Positions 27,335 to 38,900 of a stretch of DNA of 64,000 nucleotides are shown here, one piece after another. The DNA comes from Platynereis dumerilii (taxonomy: Eukaryota > Annelida > Polychaeta > Phyllodocida > Nereididae), in contig JAPTHN010000011.1 of assembly GCA_026936325.1 (NCBI GenBank), forward strand, positions 25,646,501 to 25,710,500, written 5' to 3'. Position 1 is the stretch's first letter. Every line of letters starts with the position of its first letter. The notes beneath the pieces were generated by a model. It made no database searches. It saw only the letters and a list, made by a program, of their open reading frames with translations, and had not been told where the DNA came from. Position numbers and translations under genes: made by a program.

Positions 27335-29660
27335 ATGAAGAGACATAATTATATAGGTCACAGTGTTGGAGTCCTCGAGGCCGGCCTCGTCCTCGAGGCC
27401 GGCCTCGGGGCCGATTTTGATGGCCTCGGCCTCGGTCTCGGATGACAAATCCTTGGCCTTGGACTCGGTCTCGGACCCTCTGGCCTCGAATATTTGTCCG
27501 AGGCATGTCCGAGGCCGGCGAAATTAATAAAGTACAATTTTGCTGGAACAGTCAAACAAAATTTTCCTATCAGCTAAATATAATTATGTGTCAGTTTATT
27601 TAATATGAGGATCCTATTATCCTATATTATATTAGAATCTAAAAGACTGTCTATATCTAGGCCTTTTTATGCCGAGTGGCAAGTTATAAGCGATGCCATT
27701 TTTTGTGATTAATAAAGTATTTATTATTATTATTTATTATAGATATGAAATTATAAATCGACCAAAAGTATTTGAATATTTTTTGAATTTTTATTTTCCT
27801 TCGCTGATTGAGTTGAACATTCTTTCTTGTAAATTTCGACCATAATGATTTGAAGTTTCAAATATTTTGTTTACATGCAATGCAAGATGTGTTAGTACCT
27901 GATCATTAACTTCACACATCAGAGTGTCTGTCTTAAAACGCAACTCAAAAAAATGGAATGGGACAAAATTTGTGACAGTCTGACAGAATCTCATCCATGC
28001 CTCAAAAAATATTCCAAATAATTTTGATATGACACAAATATGCCACTGCCTAATAAATTGGAATCCAGCAATGCAGAGTATCTATCTACATGTATCTAGA
28101 AAGCGTGACTTTTAAAGCAGTTACAGTAAAGCCCGTAATGAAAGTGAGAAGCTGCCTCAGAATGATTTAAAAAACAGCCATTTTTTTCCAGTCATGGTGA
28201 AAGATTAATTAATTCTTTCTCAGAAATCTTGAAATTAATTTCTGATGGATGGGCTATCTCAGTCTAAAATATTTAATTTAGAAGTAGATAATTAAACATA
28301 ATTGAGGTTGTCAGACACTAAAAACAAATCTAATCAGTCACTGTTTCCGTAAAATAAATTCCCAGTTCCATGCCTGTTCTGTAATGGTTGCCCCCCTGTT
28401 GTCTTCATTTCAGAGTTTTACTTGAGTCATTGAGTGAATCTGTAATTGCACTGTTATAGCCTTGTCGTAAGCGTTTGCTCAATGCCGATAATATACAAGC
28501 TAAAATAGTTTGGCAGTCAACCATCATTTTTGTCGAGCCGGCCTCGGTCTCGGTCTTGGTCTCGGGTGCTCATGCCTCGGTCTCGGTCTCGGAGGGCCAT
28601 GCCTCGGTCTCGGTCTCGGTCTCGGATGCTCATGCCTCGGTCTCGGTCTTGGTCTCGGATGTCCTGGCCTCGACTCCAACACTGATAGGTCATGCGTCTT
28701 TTGTTAACCTTTTCCGTGAGAAAAAAGTTAGTTTTTCAAACTTTCCTTAAGCTGATCTGAAGGAAAATCATGCATAGGCAATTAAAGGGTGTCTCGGCAG
28801 TAGGCCAATTCTTTTGGTAGCAAATAGATTGTCTTTCTTGGAAAGACTAAGAGGATTACAGTTGTTATGCAATGACTTTGAAAAAGGCACATAAGGAGCC
28901 TCTATGAGGCATAAACACATGCAGCGCTAAGCCAAATTGAAAGTCAGGCCTTGATGGTAATGAGGATAGCAACGTCCTTTCTAAGGATAAACGATGACAG
29001 GTGTTAAAGCTTGAACACCACAGAATTTTCTCTGTAATGAATCAGTACTAGAGTGCCACCTATAAATAACACGGGTCCGGTGCCATTGGGTCAGTGTTAA
29101 ACGTCCTTAACCCAACTGCTTGTGGAGCATGAATTTTCATCTGATGGATCATGAGATGAAAACATATTGACACAGGCTTGAGAGATAACAATAACTGCCA
29201 ATTTTCTTTGCAGCACTCAGCTTTGCATATGTGGCAAAGTCTGATTAATAAGTGAAACACAAGGCCAATTTTATTTAAATGGGAAGGGGGGTTCACATAT
29301 CATCTTTTACGACCCTATTTGCTTTGACCCAATAGAAAAACATCACCTGTTTCACTTACTTACAGGTAGCACTGTATATATAAAAACATCCATCCCTCAG
29401 ATGTAAACCCAGGCAGTCTTACTACTACTATAGAATTACTTTGAGTCTGATGAAGTTACTTATAGCTTTCAAGTTTACGTATAGCTTTGAAGTTTAGAAT
29501 GGGCATGTCGAATAAGCTGATAAGTATTAGACTGTCTCTCAGAAAACCATTTCCAAGTGTTGTAAAGTAAAATGAAACATAGTCCGATCTGGTCTTATGG
29601 TCATACCATTGCCAGTGCTCTTCTTGTCTTTTCCAATCATATACCCTCTTCTCTTGGTAC
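27335..29660 (+). repeat. Segmental duplication copy D
   Basis: Direct partner of copy C, about 17-18 kb away. It was later hit by the hAT-like element at 27361-28684, but has empty sites where C carries a LINE and a TA-flanked transposon. Confidence 0.85.
27361..28684. mobile_element. hAT-like non-autonomous transposon, 1324 bp
   Basis: The terminal inverted repeats are CAGTGTTGGAGTC and its complement. The 8-bp duplication ATAGGTCA lies at 27353-27360 and 28685-28692, and copy C holds the same site unoccupied near 10000. An 8-bp duplication and CAGTG ends are hAT hallmarks. Both subterminal zones are packed with CTCGG(T/C) units (27370-27520 and 28540-28680), which resemble transposase-binding repeats. 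The translated VSVLVSGAHASVSVSE-like ORFs here are repeat artefacts. No transposase is present. Confidence 0.88.
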
Positions 29661-30002
29661 TAATTATAGACAACAGAGTAAATCATATTATAGGGCCTAT
29701 GCAGTCTTGTGAAAATGAGAAGTGCATGCTGCTGCCACCTGGCACAACAGTTGATTTTCTATGCTACATCATTGCTGTCCCAAGAAATAGTTCCAATTTC
29801 ATTGCACATTCACAAAATTTCAATTCATCATTGATGTATACCAGAGTCAGACTCGGCAATCTCATTCTCTAAGGAAGTAGACAAGACCATCAGCACGCTC
29901 AGAAATAGCCGCGGTTTCTACAAAACAAAATTGTGTTCCTCAGGCTGAAATGATGTGGGGGCCTCTATTTGACGGGGGGTTTATTCGAGGGGCGTATATG
30001 TG
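29661..30002. other. Spacer before the minisatellite cluster
   Basis: A 91-aa frame (29597-29872) has no family motif and overlaps the end of duplication D. Nothing else is recognised. Confidence 0.45.
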
Positions 30003-30780
30003 TACATCCATTGTGCATGCCTGTGTACGGCCATCGTCAAGTGTACGCCCATCTGTAGCTCGTCTGGCATGCCCATCTGTGTGTGCACGCCAATTTGTGT
30101 GTACACACCCATCTGTGTACGCACCCATTTGCGTGGGCATGTCCACCTGAATGCCTATCTGTGTGGGCACGCCCACCTGTACACCCATCTATGTGTACGC
30201 CCACCTGTAGGCCTATGCCCATCTCTCGAGTGTATGCCCATCTGTGTTGGAACCCTCATTTGTGAGTGCATGCCTTCTTAGTGTGCACGCCCCCCTTTAC
30301 ACCTAGCTGGGAGTACGACCATCTGTGTGTGTATGCCAATTTGTGTGTGCACAGCCACCTTCGTGTGCACGCCCATTAATATGGCCATCTGCATGCGCAT
30401 GCCCATATGTACAGCCATCTGCATGTATACGCTTATATCAGCACGCCCGTCAGTGTGTGTAAGCCCATCTGTGCGTGCACGCCCGTCTGTGTGTGCATGC
30501 CCATTTGTATGTGCATGGCCATTTGTATGCCCATCCCAGTGTTGATGCCCATGTGTGTGTGGACGCCCATGTGTGTCTGCAGGGCCACCTGTGTGTACAC
30601 ACACATCTGTCAGTGCAGGTCCACCTGTACGCCTAGCTGTGTGGGTATGTCCACCTGTACACTCATCTGTGTGTACGCCCATGTGTATGCCCATCTGTGT
30701 GTGTATGCCCATCGGTCAGTGTATGCCCATGTTTGTGTGTACGCCCATGGGTGTGTGTGGACCCATGGGTGTGTAAAACC
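30003..30780 (+). repeat. GTGTGTACGCCCATCT minisatellite
   Basis: Degenerate units of roughly 16-20 bp on the theme GTGTGTACGCCCATCT. Open frames on both strands across the array (CMPICVC-type, HTDGHT-type) are by-products of the unit. Confidence 0.88.
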
Positions 30781-30892
30781 ATTGGTACAATATATACACC
30801 TTTTGATATATATATATGAACACCCTTTGGTATAGACTCGCCCATGTCAGTAAACTGTCATGAAAAGTAAGCCAACCGACCTGCCGCCTGAC

Positions 30893-31215
30893 CTGTAATG
30901 TAATGTAGTGCTTTAATGCAGTGCTGTAATGCAGCGCTGTAATGCAGTGCTGTAATGCAGTGCTTTAATATAGTGCTGTAATACAGTGCTGTAATGCAGT
31001 GTTGTAGTGCAGTGCTTTAATGAAGAATACAGAAAGCAGTCCAATAACACGTTGCTGTAATGCATCGCAATGATGTTGAAATACAGCGCAGTAATGAAGT
31101 GTTGTACTGCAGTGCTGTAATGCATTGCAGTAATGAGGTTCTGTGATGCAGTGCAATAACACAGAGCTGCAATGCAGACTGCAGTGTTGTAATGCAAGGC
31201 AGTGATGCAGGGCAG
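30893..31215 (+). repeat. GTGCTGTAATGCA minisatellite
   Basis: Units of about 13-16 bp such as AGTGCTGTAATGC tile the interval, degenerating toward the right. It lies directly between two other minisatellites. Confidence 0.87.
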
Positions 31216-31219
31216 TTAT

Positions 31220-31580
31220 TTGTCCGCGGGGGCATGTCCCCGGGGGCATGTCCCCGGGGGCATGTCCCCGGGGCATGTCCACGGGGGTATGTCCCCGGGG
31301 GTATGTCCCCGGGGGTATGTCCCCGGGGTATGTCCCCATGTCCGCGGGGGCATGTCCCCATGTCCGCCGGGGCATGCCCCCATGTCCCCAGGGGCATGTC
31401 CCCATGTCCCCGGGGGCATGTCCCCATGTCCCCGGGGCCATGTCCCCATGTCCACGGGGCCATGTCCCCATGTCCCCGGGGGCATGTCCCCATGTCCCCG
31501 GGGGCATGTCCCCATGTCCCCGGGGCATGTCCCCGGGGCATGTCCCCATGTCCGCGGGGGTATGTCCCAATGTCCGCAGG
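31220..31580. repeat. GC-rich palindromic minisatellite (CATGTCCCCGGGGG)
   Basis: Units GGGGGCATGTCCCC and CATGTCCCCATGTCCCCG are each self-complementary in part, so either strand can fold into serial hairpins. Composition differs sharply from the AT-rich surroundings. PRGHVPM-type ORFs in four frames are artefacts. Confidence 0.9.
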
Positions 31581-31581
31581 G

Positions 31582-31859
31582 GGTTTAGTAGATATTAAAT
31601 GGTTGCCCCCTTATTCTTCGTAATAATGGTCGCCCACTCTTTAGTATATATTAAATGGTCGCCCCCTTATCCTATCTATCTATCTATCTATCTATCTATG
31701 TATATCTATCATCATTGCTTAGTAGATATTAAATGGTTGGCCCCTTGGTTCATTCATGCATGTACTTTTTTTATCTTAGCACCTTAGTAGATATTAAATG
31801 GTTGCCCCCTTATTCTTAGGAGATATTAAATGGTCGCCCCCTTATCCTTAGTAGATACC

Positions 31860-31860
<1 letters not shown>
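31582..31860 (+). repeat. TTAGTAGATATTAAATGGTTG repeat with CTAT
   Basis: AGATATTAAATGGT(T/C)G followed by CCCCCTTAT occurs about five times, with CTAT runs inserted (31672-31700). It joins the GC-rich array to the next microsatellite. Confidence 0.8.
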
Positions 31861-31912
<52 letters not shown>

Positions 31913-32070
31913 ATCATCATTGATTGCCATCATTGATTGCCATCATTGATTGCCATCATTGATTGCCATCATTGATTGCCATCATTGATTGCCATCATTG
32001 ATTGCCATCATTGATTGCCATCATTGACTGCCATCATTGACTGCCATCATTGACTGCCATCATTGATTAC
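31861..32070 (+). repeat. CTAT run followed by 13-bp TTGATTGCCATCA array
   Basis: CTAT repeats (31863-31911) pass into about twelve copies of CATTGATTGCCAT with GATTGC/GACTGC variants near the right. The copies are contiguous, with no spacers, so this is not CRISPR-like. Confidence 0.9.
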
Positions 32071-32729
32071 CTTTGTCTACGACTCCGCCACACAAATCCT
32101 CCGACACCCTCCGACACATGAAATCCCGCCATGTGACCGCGTAAAAACAGAGATCAGCCTAAAGGCGATCAATAAGAGTTTGGCTGCTTTTGAGACATCC
32201 CCCAGCAGTCAAGTGGTCCAAGCAGGTCTCATCTGGCACAGTGACAAAAATCACGAAAACAACATTCACACAGCCAAAATAACAATAAGGTGGGGTGTTT
32301 CACTGAAAAATCATGAATCTCAGAAAGGTATGAAAGACCCCTTGGATCATCCTGGTCTTCAGTTGTTGATTGTAGAATGTAAAGTTATGTTTATATAGCA
32401 ACTTTCATGATTGTACATTGAGTGTAACTTGTTATATCCATCCACAAAAATGTGAGTTAAATGGTACAATACGGGGGTAAAAGCAAAATGACCGCGCCAG
32501 CGGCTGGCCGCGGTCATAATAACGTGGAAGCACTTTAAGCAGCACAGACAGTGCATGGGTCCAACACAGGCACACAGGTCGCGGATATACTAAGGAGAAG
32601 AAGAAGAAGAAGGCATGGCTGACCTTTGACCCATGGAAGCCAGTCCACTTTAGTTTCTTTATAATTTTTTCCATCACAGAAGGGCACCAAAAGTGACTGG
32701 TCGAAAGTTAAAAACCTACAAAGAATGTA

Positions 32730-33645
32730 GGGGGAACGGGGGCACATTGGGACGCGGGGCACTGTGGGACGGAGGGGTTTTCTTGGATCCTGGCAAGGTA
32801 TATGATATGGTAGTGCCATCATATCTTGTAATTTCACATCATGATGTTTCCATGGTTATATTGACAACTTACAGCCACATGCAGAAGTATGGCGAGCAAA
32901 AGTTTGTTTTCCTACTACAAAAGTAAATATGGACGGGTTCAACTGGAACCATTCTGTGGACAAACCATGAACAATGAGGCTTTCTCAGTGCTTGTATGAA
33001 TTTTATATATTGTAACGAACAGTTATGAGTTGCTATCGTGATAAACACACTCACTGGTGTCCGAGAAATTAGCATTTTGGTGTAAAAGTCATATCGGGGC
33101 TCATTGGGGCAGTGAATTCGGGGCACATTGGGACGAACTTAATATGGCAGAATTTAAGTGTCCAAGGCAACTGAATGACCTGGGACAGCACACAACAGGT
33201 GTTCAGACCACAGTGAATAGAGGTATAGTGGATTACCATGCTCTGTGAACCAATTTGTCGCAAAGCACTGTGTGTTACTTACATAGATGTCCGCACCCAG
33301 GACAGTTTATGTTAAATGTTTAAAACTGTTTAAAGTTATGAACTATTGGCACTACAAGGTGTTAACGCACTGTATATTGTCTTACGCACTACTTATATAT
33401 GATATCTATTGCACATGGAGTTGATGTCCCAATGTGCCCCGGCTGTGCCAGCCGGGGCACATTGGGACAGTCATTTTTACGACTCTCTGGCTGCAAAAGG
33501 GTAGGTGCAGTCTAGTTTATTATGCCTTGCATTTAAGCTCAATAGTATGGGTGATATTCATGCAAACTTCTGAGTTCTTCAGTGCTTTCAGCATTGAGCA
33601 AAATTAGTAGAAGTTAAAAGCGTCCCAATGTGCCCCCGTTCCCCC
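32730..33645. mobile_element. TA-flanked DNA transposon, non-autonomous, 916 bp (family 2, GGGGCACATTGGGAC)
   Basis: The left end is GGGGGAACGGGGGCACATTG and the right end is its exact complement, flanked by TA. The terminal 15-mer recurs inside (near 32751, 33095, 33117, 33427 and 33455), and the last two form an inverted pair. Its architecture parallels the 14194-15173 element, although the remaining sequence differs. Confidence 0.86.
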
Positions 33646-33647
33646 TA

Positions 33648-34609
33648 CAGTAAATTAGAATGAGATTGGTGAAAGAGAGTGACCTCCAGAGTGCTAACGA
33701 GATTGCATGAAATTCTTGGGTTAAGAGCAGCTGTGCTGCTAAAAAAAACTCCAAAAACTGAGAATAACATATTTACTACAATGAACCAAGACTATACATA
33801 GCATCTGTGATATGTTTGATAATTGTGGAGATATCCCACGAGTCAAATGTAAAAACAAATCATCTCAACTCTCAAAATGTACGCCCAGACGGTCCTTTAG
33901 AATTCCTTTGTGTCTGGTTCATGAAGTTTGAAGTTTTTTATTTTCTTTTGACAACATAATAATTCAGTTAACAATATATTTGAAAATAATAATGAAGTAC
34001 AAATCAGTCATCAAAAAGGAAACATGAAGTTACTTTCTATAACAGTTTTCGAGTTTAGAATACACATTTGTAATTTTATGCTGAATAAACCAATATATGA
34101 AAGACTTGACAGTATTATGCTAAAGAAGAGTTGAAAATATTTACAATATCAAAGGAAATAGAGAATAAGTTTTGTGTATCTCTTATGAGATTTCACTAAG
34201 GGAAATAGACTCTGGTTGAACTGTAAAGAATAACATACTTCTATAATCAATGGGAAAGTTGAAATCAACACTTTTTGATTGGATGGCTTGTAAGTAACTG
34301 CTGTAATCAGTCATTTTTTAGACATTCCCAAGGGAGGAGTTATCTCTGTACAACAGAACCTACTGACTTATGGGAAACAACTGGGCAGTCATAGAGTCTC
34401 ATAAACCAGCATCTTCTGTTTTCTAATAACCATATTCAGCAACTGACTTGCACCTGATTGGTCTAGGACTTGGCCATTCTCAACAAATGTGATAAGGTAT
34501 TTTTTCATAAGGTGTGACATTCAAATTTGCTTCAATATTATTACATTCTTATTTATGATCAACCAATCAGCAGAGGCGATATTCAAACTATATTCAGGGC
34601 CGTATGCTT
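33648..34609. other. AT-rich spacer
   Basis: No exon, element terminus or tandem repeat identified. Confidence 0.5.
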
Positions 34610-35030
34610 TTGCAAGTTTTAAATTTTGAGTTCTGACATAATATGTCTCAGTTGACTAGTTAGATTATGACTAATTTAATTAGCATATTAACCAACTTAT
34701 GACAAAAGCCAATGAATTAGTAATCTGACGGATTTATGATTTAATGCAATTAATAATTTGACTAACTTAAGCCTCATATAATTGATAAATTGACTAACTA
34801 ACGACAAGTTTTCCAAGGAGTTTTAAATTTTGAGTTCTGACACATATATCTCAGTTGACTAGCCAGATTATGACTAATTTAATTAGTATATTAACCAACT
34901 TATGACAAATGCCAATTGAATTTGTAATTTGACCAATTTATGACTAATGCAATAAATAAATTGACTAAATTACGCCTCATATAATTGATAAATTGACTAA
35001 CTTACCACAAGTTTTCCAAAGAGTTTAGTC
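34610..35030 (+). repeat. Two tandem copies of an about 205-bp AT-rich unit
   Basis: AATTTTGAGTTCTGACA, TCTCAGTTGACTAG and TTAACCAACTTATGACAAA appear in order twice. TTAGT/ACTAA-type motifs dominate. No gene. Confidence 0.8.
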
Positions 35031-35182
35031 ACATGACTTAGTTGATTGGTCAAGTTCCACCCCTTGGCTAATTAATTAATTTAGTCAATTGACAAAATTT
35101 TTAGTTCAAGCAGACGGTAGTATATGAGGTATATACTGAGTTTAGCAAAATTTAGGAGACACTAAGTAAAAAGTCGCAAAGG

Positions 35183-35389
35183 ATGGATGGATGGATGATT
35201 GGGGCTTTACGTCCTGTATTTATGCACTTGAGAGGCTAATTAGGACAGGGGGAGGACACGGCAATGAGGTGAAGGATGATTGAAACAGCCGTCCAACATA
35301 GGCCCAGGTGTCCCGGCAAGAGCTGGATTTGAACCCTGGACCCAGCGATTGGCAGCCCAGCACGCTACCACTAGACCAACCCTCCCCCT
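35183..35389 (-). mobile_element. tRNA-derived SINE-B, full length
   Basis: The minus-strand A box TAGTGGTAGCG (35363-35373) and B box GGTTCAAATCC (35325-35335) show tRNA ancestry; the 3' end is a CATC-repeat tail. AGTCGCAAAGG occurs at 35172-35182 and 35390-35400 as an 11-bp target duplication. It lies just downstream of the dioxygenase gene's 3' end. Confidence 0.88.
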
Positions 35390-35727
35390 AGTCGCAAAGG
35401 AAGCCTATATATATACACGTTGTCATGGAATGATATTGCTAAATAGGTATATAAAATCAGATATTATATCCATGGAACACATGATCTGCATTGCAGATCA
35501 TTGTAGGTTAAGTATTAATAAGTAATTGATGAAAGAAAATTAATTTTTAATATTGGGCTTCTGACGAGGCCATCTAAAAATCGGTGCATGCATTGACATG
35601 AACGTCTCATCATTTCCTTGATGAAAAAAGCTGTATCAGATAGTCACATGCCACTGACATCTGACTTGGTCTGTTATTTGCATCATACATACCAACATTA
35701 ATGGTAAACTGTAATGTGGGAATTTTG

Positions 35728-35733
35728 TTTATT
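35728..35733 (-). terminator. Candidate polyadenylation signal of the dioxygenase gene
   Basis: AATAAA on the minus strand, about 97 nt after the stop codon. It gives a short AT-rich 3' UTR. The choice of this hexamer is inferred from position alone. Confidence 0.5.
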
Positions 35734-35829
35734 TAAAAAAATTGCAATACATTGTTGGAAAATAAATAATGTTCTATTGTATTACTATTACTACTTCCAT
35801 TTGTGATATTTAGTTTGGTGAAACCATTC

Positions 35830-35916
35830 CTAATTTCCATAGTATTTTGCTACAGATGGTGAAATCTTGAAGGCTTTCCTGTAGAGTTCCATGGCAGCCA
35901 TATTGTCTCCTCTGGC
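35830..35916 (-). CDS. Dioxygenase gene, last coding exon (TPR-like tail)
   Basis: Encodes residues 276-303, [20 protein letters not shown] then SVAKYYGN, and a TAG stop. The spacing of G, A, Y, A and P fits the second half of a TPR repeat. The acceptor is TTTCCAG. Because the joined reading frame ends cleanly here, I take it as the terminal exon. Confidence 0.82.
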   Translation of the reverse strand, partial: ARGDNMAAMELYRKAFKISPSVAKYYGN

Positions 35917-38900
35917 CTGGAAAGAATAATTCTTATTTTATTTAATTGGCAGACAATCAAGACGGTGGTACAAAAAAGCACCAACAGCTGAAGTAAAAAA
36001 CACAGACTCCAAAATTTCTGAGCAAGTCTGGTTTACCTGTATCACACTGTTCAGAGCATGGTGACATATTCAACCACTTCTACAATGTACATGAGTCTAT
36101 GCATTTGACTTCAGTTGAAACACAAAAACAATTCTTGTGTGTATCTCTACCCTCCCTTCAATATTTTTCTGTGACAGTCTTCTTTGTTGTAATTTAAGAA
36201 AATATACTCATTCTCGTGAATAAGCCCATATCTAATTCCGGCATAGTTATCATTATTCACCCTTAAACAAGCTGTTATACTCCTTCTACATAAATGTTTC
36301 AGACTGTAAAATATTACAGTGAAACACATAGATATAAAACAAGCACTCTTGGAGCACAGCACCGGCCATGCTGCTCATGATTTTTCAGTGGAACTATAGT
36401 AAGTTGCCCGTAGGTCGGAGGAAACAAAAGAGAACACAATGCAAAAAGACATATAGATAGATAGGGGCAGATTGATTTTTTGATTGATAGGGGAAAGATA
36501 GACTGAAGAATGTGACAATAGATAGATTGGGATGTATGATAGTATTGTTTGACAATCAATAGTTAAAGCACCTGTAGATCGGGAAGTGGACAGAAGAGAT
36601 GGGTAAACATTTCAAGTAAAATCCATGTTGGTTTTTTGCATTGAAATTTGGTTTTTCAAAAACCATTTCGAATCTAAAAAACCAATTTTGTCTGAAATCT
36701 TTTAGAGTGATGAATACCCGAAATTACTTCATCATAAAACTTATTTCTTATTTTATGTCTATAATTTAAGGTACAAAATTGTTTTAAGACCTGGGTTATG
36801 CGGCATTTTATGATGTTTTAATGTTCTAGGCCTAAATATTCACAGTTTTGTTCTTACTTTTATTTTATTATTTTAAGCCTAATGACATTTTTTTGTTTCG
36901 CAATATAATGTTATGCATCATGGAGTTTAAATGGAATGAAATAAGTATGGAGACAATTGTGACAGATGAGTCTGAGATGACAGGGAGGTGAGAAAGTGAA
37001 TTGCACTTAGGCCTAAATGGTGAAGAGCAATTCAGGTCATTTGAAGGTGGTCCATTGAACAGAATTGATTGGAATTGAATGAATACAATGAAACAGGTAT
37101 ACATACAATGGCATACAACGCCCTGCACACTCTACATTCCACAAGTGTGACATGTGTAAGGCAGCGGGAATAGGCCTACATAAGAAAATGGTGGCGCCTG
37201 ACCCACGCAACGCTGAGCATAAGGGGATATTAATATATCGAAAAATATTGAATTTAACTAAAAAACTACACAATTGGAAGAATCTACGATGTTATAACTG
37301 AGAAATACATATAATATAAACCCTGGGAATGGCCTGGTCAGGCCTGGAGGCTCGTGACTCACATCGGACGGATATCACTGCATTACCGTCCTATGCATAG
37401 CATGGCCGGTAATTAAAGTGGACTGTGGCACTGTGAAAATGGCTCTTCGTGACTCATGATAGCCGATGAAGGGTCATCTTCTCTACTTTCAACATGGGAA
37501 ACATAGAAGCAGTTCGATTAGACATGATCAAGAGAAGGCCATTTGACTTGTCATAACTGATTTTGGATTGAAAATCAGATGCATAATCCTTTCGTTTGGC
37601 TGTCAGCAACAAGAGGGATAAGTCTCCTTCAATCAAATTAACATTGAAAGTATTGGGTTTGATCATGACAAATCATCAGCATGATGACACACGAAGTGCC
37701 ATTTTCACAGTGCCACAGTCCACTTTAATTCTATATCAAAGTGTTTCGCTGTAACTAAGCAACACCTTGCATGTATTATGTATAAATCTTTTATGCATAC
37801 CTCTAATCGCTCGGCCTCCTGCACCATGGAGATGGCCTTTTCCATATTTTGGTCTACGACTTCATCTCCTTGTTTTTCATACATAACATCAGTCCTCATG
37901 ATGTACTTTTCTCCATTCCTATAACAACAGGGCAAAAACATCAATTTGAACACATCTTTCCTGAAATACCGTCTCAAAAAGCTATTTCAATGTTGCCTTT
38001 TGATATCCATCAATTTATAATGGAAACACACTCCAAAACATTTCAGGACAAAACTTGTTTTATAAAATCCAAAATGGTTTTTTGAAAAATCCGTGTTGGT
38101 TTTGCATGGAAGTTTGGTTGTTCAAAAGGCCATATCGCATTTAAAAAACCAATTTTGTCCTGAATTTTTTTAGAGAGAAGTGTACCAATTGTTACACTAT
38201 ATTTCACAAAACCAGTTATGTGACATTTAAAGATTAAGCCTAAATCTTTCTGGGACACAACCCACACACGCAGCTTACAAATTTACAAATGTTTACATTG
38301 AATTTGACTTCTGGCTTTCTGTGCGTTGAGTTTTTATTCAAATTATTGTTCGCTTTTAAATTGATGAAAATTCACACAATCACGATCAGTTGCTGCTGGT
38401 TATTTGTAATTCGACTACAAATCAACAGTGAAATCAAATACATTTTTACCCTCGGCAATGTATACATTGCCGACGGGTATTGTAGTTACTTTGGGAAAAT
38501 TTGTCCGTCCGGCGGGCGGGCGGGCGGGCGGGCGGACGGGCGGGCGTCCGGATAACGGGCGTCCCACTTGTGTATTGGGAGTAATGCCAAAACTATGGAA
38601 TGTATACTTTTTATTTTTGGGACATTATTATATCTTTTATCCTAGTTGTACCTATTAGAGGTTTAATCCACATGAGATTAATACTTTTCTCACAATTATT
38701 GAAAAATGTGAAAAAATATTTTTTTGTGTATTGGGTGTCAAGCCAAAACTATGGCATGCATATTCATCATTTTTGGGTAAATATTGTATCTTTTATCCCA
38801 GTTGAGCCTTTCATAGGTCTAATCCCCATGACATTAATACTTTTCTCACAATCATTGAAAAATGTGAAAAATTGTTTATTTTTTTGTTTCTGTGACAGAG

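Noticed and set aside
27288-27555. Arg/Pro-rich ORFs (RPRGRPRGRGR)
   Set aside because: They translate the CTCGGC subterminal array of the hAT-like element.
30003-30845. Cys-rich (CMPICVC) and His/Thr-rich ORFs
   Set aside because: Translation of a 16-20-bp tandem repeat on both strands, with no start context or splice signals.
30965-31623. Up to 201-aa ORFs with PRGHVPM or GDMGTCP repeats on both strands
   Set aside because: Product of the CATGTCCCC minisatellite; open in many frames at once.
31910-32070. Regular direct repeats that could suggest a CRISPR array
   Set aside because: The 13-bp units are contiguous without spacers and lie in animal DNA, so this is a minisatellite.
32063-32398. 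111-aa plus-strand ORF after the microsatellites
   Set aside because: Slightly protein-like composition, but it starts in or beside repeat DNA, has no recognisable domain and no convincing splice partners.
35320-35375. tRNA gene (A and B boxes on the minus strand)
   Set aside because: No full cloverleaf follows. It is the head of SINE-B with target duplications; the same holds for 9023-9081 and 62090-62150.
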